In this document: in pieces, positions 48,323 through 64,000 of the stretch | Numbering within the stretch: the stretch's first letter is position 1 | Layout: each line of letters begins with the position of its first letter | Origin: Apostichopus japonicus | Taxonomy: Eukaryota; Echinodermata; Holothuroidea; Aspidochirotida; Stichopodidae | NCBI RefSeq assembly: GCF_037975245.1 | Contig: NC_092564.1 | Coordinates: forward strand, 7,096,984-7,160,983 | Reading direction: 5' to 3' | DNA: 64,000 bases | Translations under genes and position numbers: made by a program | Notes under the pieces: generated by a model | Database searches by the model: none | The model's input: the letters and a program-made list of their open reading frames with translations, nothing else | What the model was told of the DNA's origin: nothing

Positions 48323-49338
48323 GGCATATCACGTTCGCACTTCTAAGAATTATAGTTGAATTTCACAAGCTGTCACTGTAACCTACCTGACGAAGGAAAT
48401 AATTTTGTTACGAACGTGCAAGATATACCGGTATATAGGCCTAGCCTATACCTTTTGTGCACTTTTGGTTTCACTTTGTAGTCCTTTTTAAAGGTCTCTC
48501 CATATATGGTTTGATTATGGAAGTATAACAGATTTCGGAGTTTTTCATCTCGATTTGTGACGTTTAATTGTGACGCTTTATGCCGAAATCCGACATTTGC
48601 CATACGAATTAATGTCTACATTTCCGCTTGTAATGAAAGGATTTTTTTTGTCGAAATTCCCAAGTTTAACTTGACATTTGGATGTTTGTTGGTTGTACAT
48701 AGTATCTATCTCGAAATTGTTGACATTATATCTGGAAGTATTTGTAATTTTTATCTCAAGTTTTGATCCTTTTTTTTGTAGTTCCTTTAAACTATCTCCC
48801 CATTGTGGTAATAGTGATGGAAGTTTACAGATTGCCGCCGTGTCCTGACCACGAGTCATACCATGATAACATGGTGCGGGCCGTTAAAATGTTCAACAAT
48901 TGATATGAGTAGCAGGCTATATATTTTGGGGAGGGGGGGGGTATCACTGCAAGGCTCCCTCGGGAATGAAATCCACAGTCGCGCCTGTGTATATGTCTGC
49001 ATGCAGCGAAGAGTGAGGGATCCAAATGGAACATAATGATGTCATTTGTTGTTAGACTTTGGTAGTCGGATAATTCCGTTAGACTCTATCAGTGCAAAAT
49101 GGTGGTTCCATATGGGCACGAAGCAGGCAACCCTTACCAAAAAATCATTCTGAGCATCAACATAATGTCCCTTATGTAAACAAGGACTACCAAAGGCATC
49201 TCAATTCAAAAGTAATATCACGTAGTTATTTCAAGCAAGAAGACGACAACTCCATCATTGAAGTTAGTTAGAGAATAGATTGATAGAAGTTATAAACAGG
49301 CTTTGACCAGGGAGTTGCCATGAACTGCCTGCTTGGAC

Positions 49339-49725
49339 CAGTGGCGGAGCTAGGGGTGTTGGTCAAGGGGGGGGGGGGGGGGCGAAAATGGTCTGTAGGG
49401 GCGCTTTCGACACTATCTAAGCGGAGCGCCACCACAGGTTGGCGCGGAGCGTACAGACATTTTTTTAGTCAAGATACTCTCTAGATCGCCGGAAATGACC
49501 CTTTCCGGGTCTTGCTAATTTGCAGGTAAACGAAGAATAAATAGGTGTCATCGCCAACAAAATGTGACAAATGTCAAAAGGTAGATGAGAGCGCAATAAA
49601 AAAGTCAATCGCGAATAAGTAAAAAGTGGTAAAAAGCTGAAAAGGGCGCCAGCAGGCCATTTGAGTCCGTCAGAGGGGGGGGGAGCGGATGCCCCCCCCC
49701 CAACTGTATGGACGCTCAGCCACTG
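49339..49725 (+). mobile_element. hAT-like non-autonomous element
   Basis: 387 bp with ends CAGTGGCGGAGC and ...GCTCAGCCACTG, flanked exactly by gcttggac (49331-49338 and 49726-49733). It has G- and C-runs next to both ends and the family core (gcggagcgccaccacaggttggcgcggagcg in two parts, then agatcgccggaaatgac). No coding capacity. Confidence 0.87.
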
Positions 49726-49733
49726 GCTTGGAC

Positions 49734-52700
49734 AATCATAGCTCTTGCAAATCCTCTCACCGCCCTATTGAGTCGTTTAGACTGTGCACTGTGGGCTAGG
49801 AGAGGTGAATATGTAGTATGGTGTCACCTTTAATTCTGATTGATTTTTTAAATCATAAGTATAGTATTCCTCTCTCTCCCTCTCTTTCTCTTGCACTCTT
49901 CAACATCCAAAGATAAGAAAACAATGTCGACAACTGCAAACGTGAAAACACCGCACTATAGGTTCAGTGATTCGACCGTTTTTCATGCACGGCTATGTGT
50001 TTGAGCAAGTTGTTATCACGGGAGCGAATACTTCCGTTACAGAAATATATAGATACATTTTCTGTGTTCCATTGTGGCAGTATACTTGGTCTCCGCTGTC
50101 ACTTTAATCTGGTAAATATTGTACTTGTCTTGCTAGAACAGTTTATCGTGGATTTTCAGCATAGAGACGAAATATACTGCTACATCGTTGCAAGTATATG
50201 GTCTTTGACCTATACAGAATACTATGGAATCCAATTTCAGCAGCTGTTCGAAGAAACTTGCATCATCTGTATACGGAAGCCTTGAAGATCATTTGACAGA
50301 CGCGTTACTGGTAGAATTTGGGAATTTTTTGTTGATATGAGTACCACTGATGCCTAGTCAAATTCTTCAGCAACTTGATATGATACATACTTAGCCAAAA
50401 TGTAAATAATTTATTCGGAATTTATAAACCAAAGACACTCTGAAATATTACTTTTGATGGTCATTTGTACGGTTTGCCTGCTCACTACCTACAATCACCG
50501 TACATGCATCGTTAACACTAAAGGAATGATTTCAATGCGGACTGTGGTGATATCATATGACAAGTAGTCGGAGTGGAAGGGGCGGAAAATTGTTAGATCA
50601 TCTGAATCTGAATGGGTTAAGTCGGCAAAAATCCTACTACAGGACATAAACGCCTACCGAGCGCTACAAAGTATGAGTAAGAGTTATAAGTTATTAGATA
50701 ACAAAACAAGAGTTACTATAAGCTTGTCTTTGAAACAGTCTAGACTAAGTGCATGCAACATGTCTGCTGGCAAAGCATTCCTATCTTTTTAAGGTGAGGG
50801 GAAAGAAGGAATATTTATATAAATTCTTTCTAACCGTAGGGAACTTGGAAGTTTAAGATCATGCTTATTTCTACGGTGTTAACACTTTTTGTTGGGATTA
50901 GGTTGTCTTTATCAATTGATACAAGATTATTATTGACTTTATAAAGCATTTGTAGACGTGTGAGCTTTCTTCTTGTTTCTAGCAAGGCCAATCTAATTCC
51001 TAGTCAAGCATATTTGTCACACTGGTATAAGCGTATAAGCTCATAAGCGTAGTGATGCAGGAACGTAGGGAGGGTTCTAATGGCAGGGACCCAGCTGAGT
51101 TGCAAAACTGTGCTATATGTTTGGGGGCAAAATGGAAGAATTGTTAACTGTTTATAGGTTAGCCCTCACAAGCATTTTACATTTGTACCGTGTATACTAT
51201 GATTTGCAAATGTTAGACTCTTCTTCCAATTGTGAAAAAAATCGTACGATACGTCCCATAGTACTTATATTTCCCACCGCCAGCCTGAGAACCGAAAGGC
51301 TGATAGGAATTGGCGGCTAATTCATTACCAAATTACATAAAGGACCATAGAAACCCTTGTTGTAACGATTCGATAACCTCTGACCCATCCCTTACCCCTA
51401 CCCCTTCCCCATCTCCACACAATATATAATTTTTCCGCAGTTGTCCACACAGCACGTCCGTACTTAATGGGGGGTCATATGATACAACAACTCGTGACAC
51501 CCTGCTTTTGTCCGATGTTTTCCCTATTATGCAATAATATATTTTTACCACCAATTAATAATGGTACGACTTACAATCGTAAATGAAGAACACAAACTAG
51601 AATAAAATTTGTTTTAAGCCAGTAGGTGCATAACTGTTAAATAAAATTTTATATTTATACTACTTGGTTACTAAGAGCAAAATAAAAAGAACAAAACTGT
51701 GTTGAAAATATCAATTAATAGCTATACCATTTATTATAAGGGAAATATGTCTACTACTTCCGAACACGTTGACATTGTACCTACGTACGTAACAACAGTG
51801 TTACAGTACACATCATGCCGAGTCATTCCATATCAATTGTTTCCCTGTGATTATCCTGATAAAGGTAGTTTACGACTCACCCGGTTGGTCACAAAGACAA
51901 CCCTCTCGGCTGAATAACAAACAACTTGAACTCATTCCATTCCAAAATCCTGTTCAGCAGCACCATCAAATCCAGTCGTCGATTTATTTTGTAAGTTAAA
52001 CAGAGAAGTTTGTCAACGTTTTGTTAACTTAGTTACTTACTTAGTCTAAGGAAACGTCATGGTAGCATAGGGATTTGGAAGGCATATTTAGTTCCCAGTT
52101 GACTTTGAATACAGAACGAAACTGGTCAGGCCTAAGCCCTACTTAGTCCAATGGTACTATAATATTTAAGTAGTCTTAGCCTTCTTCGAATGTGTAGTTT
52201 AGTATGTGAGGCCTAGGTGTTTGTAACATAGCCTAGGCCCTAGCTGTATGAATCATGTAGTACTTGAGAATTAAAGTGACAGGCCTATTTACCTGGTCAG
52301 GGTTCTAGCCGGCCTTTTTGTCAAACCATTTGGAGATCCAAATACGGCTATCAACTCCGATGCTGCAGGCATTGGTGCAATTGTATTTTTTTGTTATTTG
52401 CAATGAAATTTTGACTGTTTTGGTAGGCCAAGGTGATTGACAAAATTTACCAGCAGTGCTTAAATAACAGATGCTCATTCATAATAAGTTGGAAATAATT
52501 GCATATTTTTTATTTTCACAATACCGTTGTTCCAACTTCCATTTTATTGCGGCAAAGTCCGATGAACATGTGTTCCAATTGCAAATGGGTAGAAGCAGTA
52601 TTATCATCATTTATCCATATGTGAACTAATGCTAGGCGATAGCTTACAAAATGTACAAATGGTCTGATCAATCCTTCACTGGTTTCACTTTTGAGAGGTA

Positions 52701-54040
52701 ACCTAAAAAAGGGTTAAACCTCTGCCACTTGCTAGAAAATTATTGGCTCCTTGCAGAACATTCTTTTCTTCTTGCAAAGGAATGAACAATTTTGCAATGC
52801 CCAATGTTGAGTATGATGATTGTAGAATTACTGAATGCAAGCAATTGGCTTCTATTCCATGGGGGGGGGGGGGGGCAACAACCACAATCCGTGGCCGTTT
52901 CAGTCTTACCCCCATGGTAACACATAGAGAAGCAAACAATAGGTTTGTAACTAAAACTATGTCACATTGACGTGAGTGGTGTATTTATTGCCTCATCGAA
53001 TAAATCATGTTAGCAGCCTCTACGTTTGCATGTAGCATGATTTATTCAACCAGTTAATAATTGATCGATGTGTCAGACAAGAAGATCGTTTTCTATATTA
53101 GTGATGGGCAGGACTTTCCTGTTTTAACAGTGATTATGCTACATGTAGGTGGATTGGCGGGAAAAAAAATCGGAAAGAAAGTTTTGTATGTTCTTTGCTA
53201 AGGTATGTGTGTGGTGAACAGTTTTACAGTAGTTACTGATGTTTGCAGCACTTATGTGATACTGCATACATCGTACAAGGAATAACCACAAAAGTTGGAA
53301 AAGAGAGGTCTAAGTTTAGACACTACGGTTGAAATTAGGAGTTAGATGAACTGAAAAAGGGAATATTTTAGTCTATGTATCAAAGTAAATAGGTCCACAC
53401 GTTTTAGCTGTACTTGTTAGCGTAAGTTATTCATTACACTTTTAAAACCAGGTGATCATCTTTCAACCCGGGTGCAAAATTTTCAAAAAAGGGCGCAGAG
53501 AAGCAAACTTTAATTCAAACCTGGTGCATCGCCCAGTTTAAATGGGGTGGCGAGAATCCAGCTGTTAAATCACAAGCTAGTCAGCTGCTTCTTAATGTAC
53601 GTTGTCACACTCTATTGCATGTTGACATATGTTCAGGAACACCTGAAACAAATACAAGTACTAGGCTAACATGTATACTATAGGCCTAAGCTTGTACAAT
53701 CTTAAGGTACCCCACACCATAATATGTCTTTAACACTGTTGCGTGATCAGATTGACTAATTATTGATGTCCCATTCTGTTTGACTGTGTTGGGCAAAATT
53801 AATCAGACAATGAGCATTGCAATGTTTTCAGGAATCATTTGGTTTGAGAAATAAGTGATTCATTGGTCAGGTATGGCCGCCAATACTTTGGTAAGTCTGG
53901 CCTTAAATTCAGAGTTCTACATAATAATACATTCTCTATTCTTGCAGTGTGTTTTTTTTCATGTTTGTCAATGCCTTGAAATTTGAAAAGTTCTGCTAGT
54001 TTGTTCTCTATGCCCGAGTGTTCTTCCTTTTACTTTTCAG
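49734..54040. other. Intergenic 5' flank of the second cathepsin gene
   Basis: AT-rich, with a poly-G run near 52861-52875 and a TAGGCCTA-rich patch at about 52130-52290. No coding exon is recognised. A polypyrimidine tract and AG ending at 54040 suggest that a non-coding first exon of the cathepsin gene lies somewhere upstream. Confidence 0.5.
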
Positions 54041-54071
54041 TGTGTAGAAGTTTATCTGAAGAAAAAGCATC

Positions 54072-60841
<6,770 letters not shown>

Positions 60842-63800
60842 CCAGTGATCTAATAACACTAGGTCTTGTCATTCAATAATTTTTCTTCATTTATATCGGA
60901 AGTTTGTAAAGTCAGCTTAAAAAAAAATTTAAAAAATGGGCGAATTTACGTTAAGCTTGTATATTATTCGGAATTTAAACGGGGAAAAAATTCATTTGAG
61001 CTCTTATTGAATTTTTGTACATATGTTTGTTTGTCGCAAATTGTACTCTGCTTTGATTTTGTCTGTTTTCTTCCTTACTTGAGCTACTGTGTTTCGTCTC
61101 TTATTTAAATACTCAGATTCCTTATCTTTCTTGTCTGGTCATCTTCCACAATGATACTTTGTTCTAAAACACTTGTTTCTATCACAAGTCAAACATATTA
61201 TAATCTACTCTATAATTGCAATCTGGAGTTAGCTCCTTTGCAGAAGCACAGGGAAGGTTAAATTTCAAAAAGGAAGTCTTGTGGATAAGTCTTGTCTTTC
61301 ATCTTGATGTAGAGAGTGAAGGAATTGTTCGAGGTGGGGTGGGGTGGGGGGGGGGTTGTTGGAAAAGCTCATAGAGGTTTTGTTGTAGTTTTTGCTAATG
61401 AGTCTATCAGAGTTCTTCTAAATAACGCTTTATTGCTGCATTACATTTATAAACGATAGCTAGAATATTCTGATTTATTTTTGGTTTAAGGTTTTATTTT
61501 CACCGGAGTCTCTATATTTTGTTGTCCTCCGGGAGCAGATTTCGTGTAGTAATAAATGTGGATGCTGACACAGGTGTGTTTTGATTAAACATTAATTCTC
61601 AAAGCAGTCCAGTTGTGCTAACTACAGAGGTTTAGTTCAAGAGAGGTTTAGTTCAAGAGAGGCTTTTTTCCATATGTCCGACATCTTTTTCGTCAAAATT
61701 CTGAAAGCGAATTTGCATCTAAAACGAGAAAGAATCAGAAACCTGAATCGGTGATCCCTGTAGTCTGCTCCTCGAAGACGATTCTCTTCAAAAATGGCTG
61801 CAATTTGATCTTTCACCTCATTTTGCTGTCGTGAGCTTGTGGTTTTCATTCCAGAAACTTACCGTTCAACTTTAAGACTTTAAATTTTGATGTTTGATGA
61901 GAGAGGATGGTTTTGAGAAGGAAAAGTCTTCTTCTTATCTGCTACAGCAGCAGAAGTAATGTTACCACTGAGACCACAGTTTTCTCTCTTCCTGTTGTTT
62001 CTGTTTGGTGCTTTTTTCAGTCGACCGCCAAGCTTGGTCTAAAAGTTAACCAACTCTCATGAGACTTGCCATGCAGTAAGAGCTCTGCCACATTTTTGGT
62101 GTGCTTGGTGGATTGGACAACTCAGTTAAACCATTAGCCTTAAGTCTTCCTATAAATGTAGGCCCGGTCTTTCGTACATAAATAGAGACGTCCGATGCAG
62201 TATCGGGGAGCTTGTTTTTTGTTTTTGAGGTATCATGACATTTATTCAAATTAAATGATGCGTAAATTATGCAAATTCTGATAATGCACAGTACTTGGTA
62301 TGCATCAATGTATTCACCTTATGTTTAATGTTTGCAGTTAGTCCCTTTGTTCTGTTCACAATGATCATCTGAACCCCCATTAAACATCTTACGGTAGTTA
62401 TTGGTTAACGACGCTTCCAGGCATATCATCCCATGGCTCCCATTACCTCTGGTACAAATAGTCAGATATAGCCAGTACAACAGTCCTAGTACTTACATTA
62501 CTCCGGGTCAAGATGGTTAGGTATGGCACGTGGTGTTACAATCGTGCCTGAAAGACACCCCACCAGGCCCACCACCCTTGGTGTGGTCTCGAGTAGTGAG
62601 CGAGTAATAGGTTAGTGTAGTGATTATTGTGATAAGCAAACATACGACTGTTTCATAAGCAGTCTTACAGGTCTGTTAGTTTACGAGTCTCTCGGTGAAG
62701 GGTATCATTAGAACTGCCACAAAGGGATATTTTGATTTTACATAGATGCCTTACTTTACGCTTCTCTTTGCTGGTATTTATCACCCCATTTGTCAAAATC
62801 TGTTACTGAAATTCGTCTTTAAGATAAGTAGTATAGCATGTCCATCCTTGCTCCTTTAGGGTGATCTCAGATTTCATTTCTCTTTGCCTTCGGATAATGT
62901 CTCGTTCTCATCATGTGTAAGGAGTAGTGTTTCTGGTAGGCCACCCTTAGAGAAGATATACAAGTGTCCACCATTTAGTTGATGGGAGAAATTGGTAGGA
63001 ACAAGAATGAACATCCTTTTTTTAATTATAATTTAATTAAATAAAGGAATAAACACCGTTTTTGTAAATTGTGGAGTGTAAATAAAACCTGCTCCTTTTT
63101 TTATGAAGAAACTATCATCTTTCTTGTCTTTGCTGTGCACACTATGTTCAATGTTACTCTTTCCTTATAAGAATTTTCTAGTCAAGATTTATGGCAATCT
63201 GACTTTGGCCACCATCTTGTTATATTTCGCTATGACTTCTAGCAACACCGAACGGTCTACGATCATTTGATCAGTAACATGTGCTGAAGGAAATCAAATT
63301 TTTGGACATATCAACAAATCAAGGAGTACAATGGGACCAAATAAAAGTCTCTCCTCCAACCACTACGGCCGTTCAAGGGTCTAACACATCATTTAACATC
63401 ATCAAAATTTTACAAAGGTATTATATCCTCTACTGTATGATTTGTGTTCTTACACTGTTGTTGGTTAGCGCCATTTCCCGACATTGTCTATGAAGGAACC
63501 AGCACTTCCAACACTTAACATTCCTTCTACCCAGTAAGACGCGTTCTCCGAATTGTAACATATATAAAGCAAATAGGTTCCACCACCCTATAGAGTAAAA
63601 AAATGTCTGATGTTCAGAAAGGAGTACATACCAGTTTCTTCCCCCTGTTGTAATTAGATAAACTAGATAATACTTTATCTTAACAGTTCATGATTACACC
63701 CAAGCTCTTTAGCCCTGACCCTAATAAACAAATCGAAGGCTATGCTACATACTCCAGCTGTGCTACTGGTAGCTCTAAATCCCGATGGTTTTCAAACTAG

Positions 63801-64000
63801 TTTGCTTGGTGACCCCAATGATGACCTGCATCACATTGGCAACCATCCATTAGCCGGATGTTGGCTGCCAGGGGAACGCTTTCCACGCTTTTGTGTTCAA
63901 GATCCCCCCCCCCCCCCCACAATTAAAGGCAGTTTCGTTTTCTTTAGAAGTTTTAGAGGACCCTCCAAAAATGATGGCGGGCCTAAAACGGGTCGCTACC
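60842..64000. other. 3' flank of the cathepsin L gene, nothing recognised
   Basis: The first ~30 bp match the 3' UTR of the paralogue. Beyond that the stretch is AT-rich with poly-G and poly-C runs (near 61345 and 63903) and candidate aataaa signals near 61552 and 63045. Short minus-strand frames at 61637-61849 and 62046-62249 were not recognised. Confidence 0.5.

Larger units (their letters stand above)
45826..49330. other. Intergenic, no confident gene
   Basis: Contains the second copy of the dispersed repeat (46424-46548), a 13-bp tandem repeat (47003-47053) and one small open frame of interest (48110-48322, minus). Otherwise nothing is recognised. Confidence 0.5.

Noticed and set aside
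61637-61849. Minus-strand 70-codon frame with charged, coding-like composition
   Set aside because: No family recognised and no clear splice sites; left uncalled.
62340-62640. Searched as a tRNA-derived SINE
   Set aside because: No A/B box pair or poly-A tail could be made out.

Overview
The window is eukaryotic, AT-rich DNA with GT-AG introns, long introns and many transposon copies. The gene set and the abundance of TAGGCCTA-type words fit a marine invertebrate deuterostome, most likely an echinoderm; a sea cucumber is my guess, inferred from general look and not from a match. No prokaryotic or organellar features and no convincing tRNA, rRNA or CRISPR were seen.

Layout. (1) 1-9.9 kb: the 3' four coding exons and the 3' UTR of a cap'n'collar bZIP transcription factor of NFE2L1/NFE2L2 type, read on + and truncated at its 5' end by the window edge. 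It carries an NRF1-like ER-luminal segment with 13 N-glycosylation sequons, an intact ETGE Keap1-binding motif, and a CNC-bZIP domain. (2) 10-29.5 kb: accessory DNA with no intact gene. It holds a CT-rich minisatellite, two copies of a GGTTCT/AGAACC palindromic repeat family, a non-LTR reverse-transcriptase fossil, broken exons of an unrecognised multi-exon gene plus a C2H2 zinc-finger fragment, a 255-bp tandem repeat, and a 4.2-kb P-element/THAP9-type DNA transposon (21668-25902) with terminal inverted repeats and an 8-bp target-site duplication. (3) 29.9-35.6 kb: a complete five-exon cathepsin L-like gene on the minus strand whose catalytic cysteine is serine, as in sponge silicateins, testins and TINAG. 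(4) 36.5-49.7 kb: a nest of hAT-like non-autonomous elements, including two apparently identical 1,215-bp copies in inverted orientation, each with its own 8-bp target-site duplication. (5) 54.0-60.8 kb: a second five-exon cathepsin L gene on + with an intact Cys-His-Asn triad. The two cathepsin genes are divergently oriented and share exon 1, much of intron 1 and exon 5 almost unchanged, while exons 2-4 differ strongly. (6) 60.9-64 kb: 3' flank with nothing recognised.

How it fits together. The CNC factor would control proteasome and oxidative-stress genes. The cathepsin pair looks like an inverted duplication in which one copy stayed a lysosomal cysteine protease and the other lost the nucleophile and the GCxGG loop yet kept an open frame. 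The most unusual items are the Ser-for-Cys cathepsin, the delimited P-type element with THAP and transposase remnants, and the hAT-like elements whose matching 8-bp flanks can be read directly from the sequence.
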